From positions 261,320-325,319 of the forward strand of contig BCKQ01000016.1 of assembly GCA_001600695.1 (NCBI GenBank): 64,000 nucleotides of DNA. The letters run 5' to 3'. Source of the DNA: Ascoidea asiatica. Taxonomy: Eukaryota > Ascomycota > Saccharomycetes > Ascoideales > Ascoideaceae. The notes below the pieces were generated by a model, which was given only the letters and a program-made list of their open reading frames with translations, was not told the origin of the DNA and did no database searches. The position numbers and the translations under genes were made by a program. Below are positions 11,088 through 22,834 of the stretch, one piece after another (position 1 is the first letter of the stretch; every line of letters starts with the position of its first letter).

Positions 11088-12861
11088 ATTTCTCTTCTAT
11101 TTCTTAGTTCTATAGCATATTAAAATATATGTATTATTTGAAGGGAAACAATAATATCAGCCTCGATTCTGTAAAATTATTCATTGATAAATCAATATTT
11201 ATTAATTGTTTTTTTCAATAAAAAAATTAAAATTAAAATTAAAATTGTAGAAAATATAACTTAATAGATTCTTTGAAGTTAAACTTTCACTTGATATTTA
11301 TTTGACATTTTGAATCCAAATTTTGATTGTAAATATTGAGAACCTTTTTCATCATATTCTTCTTTATTTATATAAACTTTTTTCATTAAATCTTCATTCT
11401 TACATAATTCATTCATACTTTGCCATCCATAAATTTGAGGATCTTCAGATATTCCAACTCGTATTTCCCAATCAATTGGTAATATTTGATTTAATTCTTT
11501 TAAAATTCTTTCTTTTGCACCAGATAATTTGAAATTTCCTCCAATTAAAATTATATTACTAACTAATAAAGGTCTAATTAATTCAGGTGTTGAATTTATT
11601 GATTCAAAAATTAAATTTGTTAAACCAGATCTATTTTTTATACCACAAATATTTGGATCAAATAAAATTTCTGGTATTGAGAACCTTTCATCTTTTAATT
11701 TTAAAATTTGTAAATCTTTTTTATCTATATTTTTTTCTTTCAATAATTCATCATTGATTAAAAATCCTTTATTAGAATATTTAAAATCAGGTAAAGCAAA
11801 CTCAACAGATAATGAATTATCTGTGATTGAATGATTATAATCCTTTGAAATAAAACAAACATTTTCCTTTATTTTATTTACCAAAACTGTTTCATCTGTA
11901 ACATTATAATATCTAAAAGAAATTAATTCTCTTAAATAACCTGACAAAATTCTTCCAGCAATATCTAGTTTCTTAACACCTTCCCAAAATATACAACCAT
12001 AAATCATTGGAATCACATAAGTTGAATCAAAACCAGAATCAATGATTAATTGATAATCATTGTAATCAGTATTATTACTTGTATTATTGTAGGTATTACT
12101 GCAGGTATTGTTATGTAATAATCGATTATTATTCATATAATTAAATGGAATAAAAGAAGAAACTGGAGCTTTGTAATAATTCTTAAATCCATATTCTTCA
12201 AAAACAATTTGATCTAAGTTTGTTGAAAGTTTAGGTAAAGTGAATAAACTCTCAGATACAATTAAATTCGTATCATGAGGATCTAAGAATAAACCAAAAT
12301 CAATTGAATTGAAAGAATAATCCCAAATTAATTTTTCCAATTCCCACGACACTAAATTATTCTTTTCAAATGGTCTTTTGAANGTTAATCCTGAAAAATC
12401 ATTGATATCATCAATTGGCTTACCTAGTAATAGTCTTTTATCTTTTGTTTGAACAATTGTATTTGGTAAAATCTTTGGAATTGNAGNTTTCTCNATTTGA
12501 TTCTGATGCTTAAAGTAATCTAATTTGATTTCATATGAACCATTATCGATGATCAAGGTTCTGGACATGACTTAGGATGACATATTTTACCAACTACTAT
12601 TCATTGATTGATATATTTCATTACTCAGTTTCTATTATTTTATTGATCAAATTACTGGTTAAATTTATTGATTTATTTATTTATTGATTTATTGATTGAA
12701 TAGCGCTAATATTAAATTCACTCAAATTCAGTGAAAAGTGTTTGGGCGTCTAAAATGTGCTATATGAGAAGGGTGTTAAAAGTTCAATAAACATTTAAAT
12801 AGTTTGTATTGTTGCAGTTCTTTAACAAGTTCACGTGCAGTTAATGCTTTTTTTAATTATA
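11088..12861 (-). repeat. Left arm of 1.8-kb ARP6 inverted repeat
   Basis: This arm covers ARP6, 293 bp upstream of its ATG and about 190 bp downstream. It is the reverse complement of 38787-40560. The fixed offset is left + right = 51648 across the gene and promoter, so no net indel occurs there. The promoter-side end is sharp at 12861. The other end fades into a purine-rich (GAAATAAGAA)-type tract. Confidence 0.93.
11279..12568 (-). CDS. ARP6: Actin-related protein 6, copy 1
   Basis: Arp6 is a subunit of the SWR1 complex, which exchanges H2A for H2A.Z in chromatin. The 429 residues match fungal Arp6 throughout. The nucleotide-binding start TLIIDNGSYEIKL, the FEEYGFKNYYKAPVSSFIPF segment, LIIDSGFDSTYVIP, KKLDIAGR and the late GGNFKLSGAKER are all visible. 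Length fits the family (438 in S. cerevisiae). The protein is about 98% identical to the second copy. Differences include Met/Lys in FNYMNNN and several changes in the last 40 residues. Four ambiguous bases (N) near 12383 and 12484-12494 fall in the 5' part, leaving three residues undetermined. The frame is intact, so both copies could be functional. Confidence 0.95.
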   Translation of the reverse strand: MSRTLIIDNGSYEIKLDYFKHQNQXEKXXIPKILPNTIVQTKDKRLLLGKPIDDINDFSGLXFKRPFEKNNLVSWELEKLIWDYSFNSIDFGLFLDPHDTNLIVSESLFTLPKLSTNLDQIVFEEYGFKNYYKAPVSSFIPFNYMNNNRLLHNNTCSNTYNNTSNNTDYNDYQLIIDSGFDSTYVIPMIYGCIFWEGVKKLDIAGRILSGYLRELISFRYYNVTDETVLVNKIKENVCFISKDYNHSITDNSLSVEFALPDFKYSNKGFLINDELLKEKNIDKKDLQILKLKDERFSIPEILFDPNICGIKNRSGLTNLIFESINSTPELIRPLLVSNIILIGGNFKLSGAKERILKELNQILPIDWEIRVGISEDPQIYGWQSMNELCKNEDLMKKVYINKEEYDEKGSQYLQSKFGFKMSNKYQVKV

Positions 12862-13397
12862 GCTGAATTAATATATTATACGACTATTATCAAGTTAATA
12901 TATTTATGTGAAAATTAAGGGAGTTTTTTTATTTAAAAATTACATTTCTGGCTGTCAAAGTTGTTGTTCGAACACATTCAGCGCTAAGATTTTATAGAAG
13001 TGAAGAGTGAATTCAAGAAAACAAATATTCATTATAAATAGTTGATATTTCCAGTTGACTAAAAGATATTAGTAAATATTAAAATAAATGAACAAAAGAG
13101 TGAAAATTTGAAATTGAGAATAAATTATGACATTCCATAAGCTCAGCAAAGAAAAAGAAAAATCAACTTTAATCAGAACAAAAATTATTTATATACCCTT
13201 ATAAAAGAGAAAGAAAATCCAAATTTTACAAATTAGAAAATAAAATAACAAAAAAACAATTAGAAAATAAAATAAACAAAACATAAGCGCTATAAAAAAA
13301 GAATTATTGAAACAAAATTGAAAAATAAAAATATAAGATGTCCGAAAAAAAATAAAAACTAAAAACTGATTATAAAAAATTGTCCAATATCAAATTT
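12569..13397. other. Intergenic ARP6/BUD3
   Basis: Bases 12569-12861 are the duplicated ARP6 promoter. They hold a CACGTG E-box at 12832-12837 and TTATTGATT-type repeats near 12665-12705. From 12862 to 13397 the sequence is unique and AT-rich. It is the 3' flank of BUD3 and I see no gene in it. Confidence 0.6.
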
Positions 13398-16300
13398 TCA
13401 AATATCATTTGAGGTGATATCTCCTTGACTTTCTTCTGCCAATTGTGCTAAATTGGAACTTGTTCCACCACTATGAATATATCTAGCTAAATACTTTGAT
13501 GATGAAAATGATCTTGCTAGTTGTTTACCACTAAGTTGATTTTTGCTTAACAGTGGAGTAATACCTTTTGCTAGATTTTTAAGATTAATATTAGAATTTG
13601 AATTATTTTTATTGAAATTACTAAAACTTCTTGAATTATCGTCATTTTTATCATTTGCAATTTGTGAAATTTGTATCATTGAGTCTTCTCTTGAAATCAA
13701 ATTAGAAAATGAAGCTGATCTATCAACCAATCCACCCAAATAATCAAATGACTCATCATGTAATAATACTGGATCATCAAATCTTGTGGAATTTAGTCTA
13801 TTTAATTTGTTAATATATGTTTTTTGATCTATTCCTTTGATATCTAGTCCACTTGGAGAATGTATTAAGGATGATTTACTATCTTCTTTGGAAAGCTTAT
13901 TACTTTGTTCATAAAACCTTTTCTTCTCGGAATTGAAAGATGATAATGAATCTCTTTCATCATCTAATCCATGATCGTAATCTTCTGCTTGTTTATATTT
14001 ATACTCTGGTGATGTTTCGTTAATTATTTCATTTTTTATTATTACTGGCTTAGCTTCCACAATTTCAAAATATTTATCAATTTCACTATCTCTCGTTGTA
14101 TATTGATAGATTGAAGGTAAATCAGGCGAAGATAGATTTGGAGAAGGAAAATTAGGTGAAAGAATTTTGTTCCTAGTTTTAGTTTCTGTTTCAATTTTGC
14201 TTTCAGCCTCACTTTCTTCTTTAACTTTTTCACTATCAGATCCACTTATAACTTCATAATTGTTTTCTTCATCTTTGGTAATATTCTCAATTGATTCCTT
14301 TTTAAACTTATACCGTATTGGCTCATCTGAGCCAACATCTGATATTTCATTCAACGAATCAAATTCATCAAAAGTTGTAGCATGCAAAAAATCTGTACTT
14401 TCTTCAAAAGCCTTATTCAAATTACTGCTAATCTTCTTTCGTATCACAAATGAATTAGAACCAGCCATTCCAGAAATATCTATTGAAGAAGTGCTTTTCC
14501 CCATAATTGTAAAATTATGACCATATTCAGAATCGTTTTCAATTTCTTTCACAAGATTATCAAATTTTATATCTTCAAATCTTTCACCAAAATCATCAGG
14601 TGAGTCAATTGTATTGAATGTAAAATCACCATCTGGCTTATATGGACTTACGTCTACTAAATTATTTGTCACTTCTCCTGTTTCATAATTAATATCAGTT
14701 ACAATGCTTTTATCAACCTCATCCACTGATTGAATACCAACTTTTAATAAAGGAGTTTGAAATTTTTCAAGCTTTTCTTCCAACTCTTTTTGTTCTTGTT
14801 CTTTTTTTCTGAAGTCGGAGATAGAAATCTTCTTTCCTTTCACAGCTTTAATAGTCAGACTATCTTTCAGTTTTGACCAAAAAGGGTTGTCTGAATTGTC
14901 TGTATTGAGAGTAGCCTTTAAAATCGTATCTCTCTTTTTCAAAGCAATTTCATTTATCGTTGAACTATCTCTTGAAATTACCCAATTTGGAGTGGTATCG
15001 TTTCCCACTTGTTCTTCTAAATTTGATAATTCTTTGTTTTTCAATAAATTAATATTGTTTTCTGTATTAAAATCGGATTGCAAATTACCATTTTGATATG
15101 AAAATGTTGTGAATGATGAATTTTCTCTCGCAATTTTCCAATTTGATGATATTCTATTTACAGTCCATTCACCTCCTCCTTCATTTATAGAATCAGGATC
15201 TGAACTTTTTCTTTTAACCTGAGAACTTTTCACTTTGTCCAATTTAGGTATACTATTTGTTTCATTGGAGTCCTTATCTATAGACTTACTTTCAGAATTT
15301 AGATGACTTTCTTTTCCCACATTGTTTGTAGATTCCATTCTTAAATTAACCATATGAGATACAGATGAATTCTCTCTGGCAATAATCCAATTTTTTCCAG
15401 TTGTATCGGCATCTAGAAAAGTACTAGAGTCAATAAAAGTAGCTTCTTTTGTTGTTACTTCCGGTGATATTTTTGATTTATCTGTAGGCAAAGGACGTTT
15501 ATTTTTCTGAAAATTTTGACCTGAAACATGATTTGTTATATCTTTTAGCGTATTACTCGGTATTTTTGGCAGCATTTTTTTAGCTTTCAGAAGAGAAGCT
15601 GGAACAATAGTAGGATCTGGCATTCTGATACTGATTTTTTTAATAGAAGCAGCTGAAGGCTGTCTTGGTAATTCTCCTGGCAAGGGAAGTAGTTTTTCAT
15701 CTAATGTCACAGAAGATGGAGCCTCACTTATAATGTGTTTTTCTTTTGAAACTTTAGATTGCGGAACAACGCTATTAATTTTTGGAGAATCAGCTTTTGA
15801 GAGCAAATAACTGGTTGATGATAAAATATTTGGTGATGATTTACTTTTACTGTGATTTGAGATAATTGAGGCTTTTTTTGTAACAATACGGCTCGAAAGG
15901 TCTACCGATCTTCTTGAATTAGGAGTAGTGTTTATTTTACGTTCTGAAGGTGATTGCTTGGCTAAGTCTTTGAGATTGGGATTTGAGGGAGCATTGAAAA
16001 ATCTTGTTAATTTTCTTTTCAATCCTTTGGAATCAACGGTTTGTTGAGATTGGTTTTTGATATCGTTGGATTCTCTTGAATGATGCCGTGTTGGAGTTTT
16101 CTGCTTCAGTGAATTCTTTGAAAGATCTTTGAGAAGCAATTTTGGAGATTTACTTGGAGTCTTAGGTGTTTTGGGGCTTGTGGGAGAAACCTTACTTACT
16201 TCAGATAATTTAGGTTTTTGCTCAATCGATGATATTGACGATTTTCTGGATCTTGACTTGAATAGTTTTCCAAAAAACCCACTGCTACTATTAGATTTCG

Positions 16301-19300
16301 GAGGTTTGGAATGTTTAGACGAGCTTTTTTGATGATTATGAGTGTCTAATGATGGAGAACTAACAGTTCTTTTCTTTAGTTGCAAAGGTTTAGACTCTTG
16401 TGGTTTCACAAAATTGCTTTCACTTATAGGTCTTCGCCTTACAACTGTTCCAGATTTGGATACTTCTGTATTATAGTCTTTAGTTTTAGAGCTCAAGGGT
16501 GGTGCTTTATTAGATATGAGCTTTTTTGGCGATTCGACTTTCTGCTTTTTAGTTGGCGTCAAATGCTTGCTGGTCAGGGTTATTTTGCTAGATGCTGATC
16601 CTTCTTTTTCAAGAGGATTTGCGGTTTCAAAAGAAGCTTTCTGTAAACTTTTCAGCGGGTTTATTTGATTAATTTTATTATGATTATTATTATTAATCTT
16701 GTGATTATTATCACCAGTACTATTATTTTTATTGCTATTTTCACTTTTTTTATTATTGTAATCCTTGTGATTAATGTTATTATTATCAAGTTTCACCGTA
16801 TCTGAATTTGTTGTGTTTTTAACTTCTTTACTATTATCCTTGCCTTTTTCGGGCAATAACAGAGAAGCTTTAGAGGCTTTGTGTATCAATTCAGACAGTG
16901 TTATTCTTTTTTTGGAGTTATTCGAAACTTTAGTGGATGATGATTTCCTTGAACGGGAACTTTTGGTGCAATATAATGTTAAATAATCTACTATTTGAGC
17001 ATTTGATTCTATTATAAAATCGGTTATAACCGGACTATTTATAGAATAGAAATTCAAATATAATGTAGAAATTTCTTGGGATAAAAATCTAGGCAAATCA
17101 TTTGAGTTTATAATAGAATTTATCACTGCTCCATCAATCGTTAAACAATTTATCTCGATAAGATCATTGTTTTCAGTATAAAATTTTGCAGATATTGCTG
17201 CATATAAATTATTCTCTGTTAATAATTCTTTTGTTAAAGTGATATTTAAAAACAACCCAAATATAGATTTTGATTTTTCGCCAGAGTAAACTGATTGTTC
17301 ATGAGCCGTAGAATATATTGAAAAATCATTTTTAAGATATTTGAACAAATGAAAAGGAGATGATTTATTCAATATTTTTGCTTTATTTATAAGATCTATA
17401 ATTTTATAACCATTGTTCAATTTATTTGGATCGTTTAACTTATATTTTCTAATTCTTTGTGTTTTTGATAAATCACTTGGATCCAATTTTATTCCATTAC
17501 CTATTGAAAAGAAATTCAAAAAGTTTCCTTCATTATAAGTGGAAGGTATTAAATCGACTATATCAATCCAACCAGAAACAGTTAATTTTGGAATACTCAT
17601 CACAGGACTTTCATTTATTAATGAATTCATTAATATATCTGAAATTGAAGGTTTATGTATATCAGTCTCTTCTTCTTCATAATCATAGTCATCTTGCCCT
17701 TCAGTTGGAGATTTTTGTAATTGTTTTGAACTTTTTCTTCCATTTGAAAACTTATTATAGTAATCAGTATCAATTATTTTTAAAAATAAGATATGATCAC
17801 TGAAAATTATTGTAATTTCATCTTTCATATTATCTGTAGGTAATAGATTCTCGCAATCAAAAATTGTTACCACTCTCCTATTCAACCAACCGTATTGTAG
17901 TTCGATTGGCCAACCATTGGCTAATTCTGTCAAAATTTTACCTGTAGGTGTAAACACTCTTGATTCATATGGTTTTAAAGTATCATTTGCAAAAGAATCA
18001 ATTGTTTGGATTGAGGAATTATAATAACTTTTAATATTTCTTTTATTCCTTAAATTTAGAGGTAAAGAGTTATATAATCTATTAATAATCAATTTTAGTT
18101 TGGTTAGATTCAAGGATCCATGAATAATTGATTCTATTCTTCTTTTAGTAAAATAATCTTTGTTGATAATTTTTGGTAAATTGTTATAATATTTTTCAAA
18201 GAAAAAGTTCAAATGTATTGAAAAATTTCTTGTTGCAGCTTCATGTCTCATATAGGCTTTATAAAAATATGGCAAAGAAGTACCACAAGCCTTTAAAATC
18301 TCAATTGGATTGAAATTTATAGCAGATTTTAAAGAATCTAAAAATATACAATTTATTCTAGTTACTTCATCAATTGTTGGAGGAAAAATTAAATTTAATT
18401 TTGAAATCTGGAAACTTGAAAATTCTTCACTATTTGAATCTTGAACTTGATCTTGATCCTGATTATTAATATTATCGTTATTTTGATTTAAAATTTTAAT
18501 TCTTAATGGAATAACAAATTTTTGTAAAAATTCTACTAAATTTAATGTGAAATTAGTTTGAACAGTGATTAATTCATTACAAATTGATTGAATTAAAGAG
18601 GAATTTGAAACTAATTTATAGGATTTTGGTAATTTATATGTATCAATATTTGGATGTTTATAAATTTTATCAGTTGATTCAGGAGAATATTCAGTTAAAG
18701 GATCAAATAATTGATCTAATTGATCACCAAGTAAAAAAACTAATTTATTATTTTGATCAATTATATCTTGATTATCAGAATATATTACATCTAAAATTAT
18801 TGAATTTAAATAATGATATTGTAAAAGACCTAATTTTAATAATTGATTACCTAATTGAGTTGGAGTTTTATTAATTATTAAATTCATTTTATTTGCCATA
18901 TCACCAGCTGTCGTTTCATCCCAATCAAATTCTTGATCTTCATTTATATTAACATTTTCATTTTCATTTTCATTTTCATTTTTTTTTTCTGGATCAATTG
19001 ATTTATTATTATTTACGTCATTATTTACTTTATTATTTACATCATTTTTTTCTTCATTATTATTTATATTAGTTATTAATGAATTTTTTCTATTGAAATT
19101 TGATAAAGAAAATTTTAAATCATTTGATAAATTTGCATAAGATCTTAAACTAGTTATAGCTAAAGATCTTCTTACATTTGAATTTTTAAAATTATTATTT
19201 AAATTTAATATTGCAGGATAATATCTTGATCTTTGATCAATTGTTAAAGAATTAAATTGGGATATACCATGATTTGAGATTAAGATTGTTGAAATTTTTA

Positions 19301-19589
19301 AAGTTAATGGATCTTCAAATACAATTGCAATAAAATTTTTAAAAATTAAAGGATCAAAACCTTTGAAATAAGCTGCATTTGGTATAATTTTTTCAAAATC
19401 TTTTAAGTTACGTATATTAGTTAAATCATGATTTAATTTGATTATATTTGATTTTGAATTTAGTATTATATTATTATTATTATTGTTGTTATTATTATTA
19501 TTATTGATACTAATATTGTTATTTGTTATAGAAGTGATTGAATTATTTGAATTATTTGAATCGTCTTTTATTGATTGAATAGTTGTCAT
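13398..19589 (-). CDS. BUD3: Bud-site selection protein, Cdc42 exchange factor
   Basis: Bud3 marks the axial bud site at the neck with septins and Bud4, and acts as a Cdc42 exchange factor in early G1. The N-terminal third matches Bud3 clearly: AYFKGFDPLIFKNFIAIVFE, the DH-like segment FPPTIDEVTRINCIFLDSLK and FYKAYMRHEAATRNFS (about residues 330-500). It also has SRVFTPTGKILTELANGWP and the SISDILMNSLINESPV block. The C-terminal two thirds are low-complexity, rich in Ser, Lys and Pro-Lys-Ser-type sites, as expected for a Cdk-regulated neck scaffold. It is 2063 residues against 1636 in S. cerevisiae. The middle of the gene is less AT-biased than the 5' part. GBP2 and SGF29 are its chromosome III neighbours in S. 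cerevisiae and also lie in this window. Confidence 0.96.
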   Translation of the reverse strand: MTTIQSIKDDSNNSNNSITSITNNNISINNNNNNNNNNNNIILNSKSNIIKLNHDLTNIRNLKDFEKIIPNAAYFKGFDPLIFKNFIAIVFEDPLTLKISTILISNHGISQFNSLTIDQRSRYYPAILNLNNNFKNSNVRRSLAITSLRSYANLSNDLKFSLSNFNRKNSLITNINNNEEKNDVNNKVNNDVNNNKSIDPEKKNENENENENVNINEDQEFDWDETTAGDMANKMNLIINKTPTQLGNQLLKLGLLQYHYLNSIILDVIYSDNQDIIDQNNKLVFLLGDQLDQLFDPLTEYSPESTDKIYKHPNIDTYKLPKSYKLVSNSSLIQSICNELITVQTNFTLNLVEFLQKFVIPLRIKILNQNNDNINNQDQDQVQDSNSEEFSSFQISKLNLIFPPTIDEVTRINCIFLDSLKSAINFNPIEILKACGTSLPYFYKAYMRHEAATRNFSIHLNFFFEKYYNNLPKIINKDYFTKRRIESIIHGSLNLTKLKLIINRLYNSLPLNLRNKRNIKSYYNSSIQTIDSFANDTLKPYESRVFTPTGKILTELANGWPIELQYGWLNRRVVTIFDCENLLPTDNMKDEITIIFSDHILFLKIIDTDYYNKFSNGRKSSKQLQKSPTEGQDDYDYEEEETDIHKPSISDILMNSLINESPVMSIPKLTVSGWIDIVDLIPSTYNEGNFLNFFSIGNGIKLDPSDLSKTQRIRKYKLNDPNKLNNGYKIIDLINKAKILNKSSPFHLFKYLKNDFSIYSTAHEQSVYSGEKSKSIFGLFLNITLTKELLTENNLYAAISAKFYTENNDLIEINCLTIDGAVINSIINSNDLPRFLSQEISTLYLNFYSINSPVITDFIIESNAQIVDYLTLYCTKSSRSRKSSSTKVSNNSKKRITLSELIHKASKASLLLPEKGKDNSKEVKNTTNSDTVKLDNNNINHKDYNNKKSENSNKNNSTGDNNHKINNNNHNKINQINPLKSLQKASFETANPLEKEGSASSKITLTSKHLTPTKKQKVESPKKLISNKAPPLSSKTKDYNTEVSKSGTVVRRRPISESNFVKPQESKPLQLKKRTVSSPSLDTHNHQKSSSKHSKPPKSNSSSGFFGKLFKSRSRKSSISSIEQKPKLSEVSKVSPTSPKTPKTPSKSPKLLLKDLSKNSLKQKTPTRHHSRESNDIKNQSQQTVDSKGLKRKLTRFFNAPSNPNLKDLAKQSPSERKINTTPNSRRSVDLSSRIVTKKASIISNHSKSKSSPNILSSTSYLLSKADSPKINSVVPQSKVSKEKHIISEAPSSVTLDEKLLPLPGELPRQPSAASIKKISIRMPDPTIVPASLLKAKKMLPKIPSNTLKDITNHVSGQNFQKNKRPLPTDKSKISPEVTTKEATFIDSSTFLDADTTGKNWIIARENSSVSHMVNLRMESTNNVGKESHLNSESKSIDKDSNETNSIPKLDKVKSSQVKRKSSDPDSINEGGGEWTVNRISSNWKIARENSSFTTFSYQNGNLQSDFNTENNINLLKNKELSNLEEQVGNDTTPNWVISRDSSTINEIALKKRDTILKATLNTDNSDNPFWSKLKDSLTIKAVKGKKISISDFRKKEQEQKELEEKLEKFQTPLLKVGIQSVDEVDKSIVTDINYETGEVTNNLVDVSPYKPDGDFTFNTIDSPDDFGERFEDIKFDNLVKEIENDSEYGHNFTIMGKSTSSIDISGMAGSNSFVIRKKISSNLNKAFEESTDFLHATTFDEFDSLNEISDVGSDEPIRYKFKKESIENITKDEENNYEVISGSDSEKVKEESEAESKIETETKTRNKILSPNFPSPNLSSPDLPSIYQYTTRDSEIDKYFEIVEAKPVIIKNEIINETSPEYKYKQAEDYDHGLDDERDSLSSFNSEKKRFYEQSNKLSKEDSKSSLIHSPSGLDIKGIDQKTYINKLNRLNSTRFDDPVLLHDESFDYLGGLVDRSASFSNLISREDSMIQISQIANDKNDDNSRSFSNFNKNNSNSNINLKNLAKGITPLLSKNQLSGKQLARSFSSSKYLARYIHSGGTSSNLAQLAEESQGDITSNDI

Positions 19590-21974
19590 TTTTCAATAAC
19601 TAAGATTAAAAAAACGACAAAATATAGTAGAAGGTGATAAATGATAATATCTTAGAAATTATGATAGATTAAATAATATAAATATTTATATTATCATACA
19701 TATAAAGTATATATACATATACAGAAATGTATATATATTTATATTTATATATATATGTATATATATATATTTATATTTTTACTTTAATTTTTAATTTAAT
19801 TTACTTTGATTTGATTTGAATATTATTAATGAAGCAAAAGTAAAAAAGTTTGAAGATATAAAAAAAAAATATAATGAAGAAATAAACAACAAAATATGTA
19901 AGAAGTATGTAAATGTGAATAGACTTTTTGATACCTGATAAATCTTAAAAAGGAATAAGCTTGATGAAGGTGATTATAAAGTTTATTATTATGAAAATTG
20001 AATAAAGTGAGAATAAGAAAGATAATAAAATATTTATCATAGCTTTCTTTTACTTTTTTTGTTTATTTAAAACTTGATGAATAATAGTAATGGCAGTTTA
20101 TTGATTTTTTTATATATTAAGTTGTAGGAAGTTTTTCAATGAAAGCTTAAGAATATTAATGATACTTTAGAAGGATATTATTATTGTTATTATTATTATT
20201 ATTATTATTATGATAGCCCTAAGAAATGAAGAAATTGTAAATTAATTAAAAAGAGTTTTGAAAGTGAAAAGTTACTCTGAAAATTAAAAATTACTCGAAT
20301 TGAAATAGAGTGAGTGAGTGAGTGAAGTTGTGTGGGAGTGTGAGTGAAGTGAAATAAAATAAGATGAAATAAGTAAGAAATTTAGTAAATGAAATTAAAA
20401 AATGTTGCTGGTAATATAACATTCAAATGATCTAGGTTAAGATTATTATTTTGATTTATAAATATTCATAAATCAAAAATAAATCAAAATCAAAATCAGG
20501 TTCCTGTTTCTGAACCAATTCCAATTCTAATCTAAATTGAAAATCAAAGTAAGTCCCTGATAAAGAATGCCAATTTAATGAAACTGAAACGTAGATAAAT
20601 GGTAGATTATTTATATTCAAATAATAGGATTGTGATTGTAAAAGTATTGAAATATATCAAAAAGATGATTTTAATAGAAACTATGCATTGAATCTTCTAC
20701 TTTTATTATATCTTCATCAGAATTGTTACGTGAATTTCAATGATTTTGCTGATTTTGAAGTTTTTGAAGATTTTGATGTTTTTGGCGATTTTGGATTTTT
20801 AAAGTAAAAAACAACAACACATGAACATGTAAACAAAGGCAGAGTTGAAACGCAGTACCAGAATTCAGCCCGCGTAGGAAAATGTGGCGAGAATGCGCTG
20901 GTGACAAGCATATTGCGTAGGGGTCTGAGACTGCTTCGGCGCAAGTCACGTTCAGCTGCTCACAATTTGAAAACAAAAACAAACCAAACAGAAACAAAAA
21001 AAACATTAGAATATTGAATAAATGTTTACGCATGTGTCAGCTGACCTTTTTGGTGGGCGGTCGGAACTCGGTGTACCCTTGCCAAATTTCTTCTTTAGGC
21101 CTTGCTTTAGAAGGGGCACCTTTCCTTCTGCTGAGAAAAACAGCTCTTCACGTTTGTATGCAGACTTAAAATTTTAACTTCTTTAAATGTCACGTGTTGT
21201 GCATACACCGACATCAACTACATTTCTGGAAGGAGTAAGATAATCCGTAACCCGGTTTTTTGTCTACGGTAATATAATTTAACTGTTTGTGGCTCAATCT
21301 TTTCTTCTTTTGCTTAATTGTGTATTTATCGGTTAATTAATCAGCCACATCCACATGAATGCTGCATGGAGACTTGATGTTATGCTGTCCCAAACATTTC
21401 ACACTGGCTGGATACTTTGGTAAAGTTAATTACCTAATCTGAACTTGTATCAGTATTCTTTTGCTTTTGGTGTTTGAAACACAAGTTATACATTGCTACT
21501 ATCATATTATCGAAAACCTCATTTTGAATTATTCATTATTTATTGGCTAAATCTATTGCAATTATGGTCAATTTAGTACCCAATTCTATTCTCAAGTTGA
21601 TACTTCATTACTACAAAACTGTACCTTCTACTAATAGTAATCTTCATTACTTAATTTACTTTATTTTTAAATCTCAAAATCGTCTGTTTATAAGCCTAAA
21701 ATACCTTTATATTCAACTTTGTTTCTTTTTCTATTTTTGTTTTTATATTTATTTCTATTCTTATATTCCCCATTAATTTGATACAAAGCTCCAGAATAAC
21801 TTTAAATAATCTTTTTTTATTTTATATTATAAATTATAATGTTAATTCCTTCATAAACTTCAATCGTTAATATAATTTTTAATTTAACTCTTTTCCTTCT
21901 TTTTAAAATACACTGTATATATATTTTATACTTACAGTATTTTATTCAATATTTCTAAGAATTATTAAAAAAAC
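19590..21974. other. 2.4-kb divergent region BUD3/MNN4-like with GC island
   Basis: The BUD3 side is very AT-rich with TATA repeats (about 19700-19790) and an ATT microsatellite near 20180-20210. A GC-richer island spans about 20820-21130. It contains a perfect palindrome GTCAGCTGAC (21036-21045) and a hairpin AGAAGG/CCTTCT (21109-21114 with 21124-21129). A CACGTG E-box lies at 21191-21196. Open frames of 72-98 codons on the minus strand in the island have no recognisable domain. I see no convincing gene. Confidence 0.5.
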
Positions 21975-22786
21975 ATGACTCTAAATTTACTGTTGAAAAA
22001 GAGATTAATATTATTGATCCATAATAATACAAATATCAATTTAAAAGAAAGAAATATTATTCAATTTATTTTAATATTTACTCTTATATTTTTAATAATT
22101 TCTCTTTATAACTTATCTGTAACTTCACAGTTCATAAACTCCAATGACATTGATCTAATTTCTATAAATGATAACCCCATAAATAATAATAGCAATAATC
22201 ATTTAGATAATAATGAAGATTTAGAAAAAGAAAAAGAAAAACAAAAAGAAAAAGAAATTGAAAAAGACAAAGACAAAGACAAAACCAAAGAAAATGAAAA
22301 TATAATCATATTACAACCTTCTGGTGTCAAAGAATATATTCAAAAACAAGAAGATGATGATTTGATTAATATAATCATTAATAATTATAATAATTATAGA
22401 GATTTAACAAGAATAAATTTACCATTGGAACTATTAAATTCAATTAATACAAATAAACAAGAAAAAAATATAAATTTAAATAATCAATTAATTTCAAATT
22501 TAAATTATAATTTTGATAATAGATTATTTCCTTCTTTATTAATTAATGAAATTTTTACAAATAATTTATTAACTCTTTCTTCTAAAAATATAATTAATGA
22601 TTTTAAAATTCAATTTAATTGGAATTATATTATTAATTATAATTATAAATTCAAAAATTCAACAATATCAAATTTATTAAATATTGATCCAAATAATTTA
22701 AATTGTAATTATTTATCAAATAAATTAAACTTAAATTATAATGATTTCATTCAAAATTATTGTCAAGATTTAAAATCATCTAACAC

Positions 22787-22834
<48 letters not shown>

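Noticed and set aside
19769-19779. ARS consensus match ATTTATATTTT
   Set aside because: In DNA this AT-rich such matches are expected often and carry no weight alone.
20737-21033. 98-codon minus-strand frame with a signal-peptide-like start
   Set aside because: The sequence after the hydrophobic start has no family resemblance and overlaps a GC island. It is likely a chance frame.
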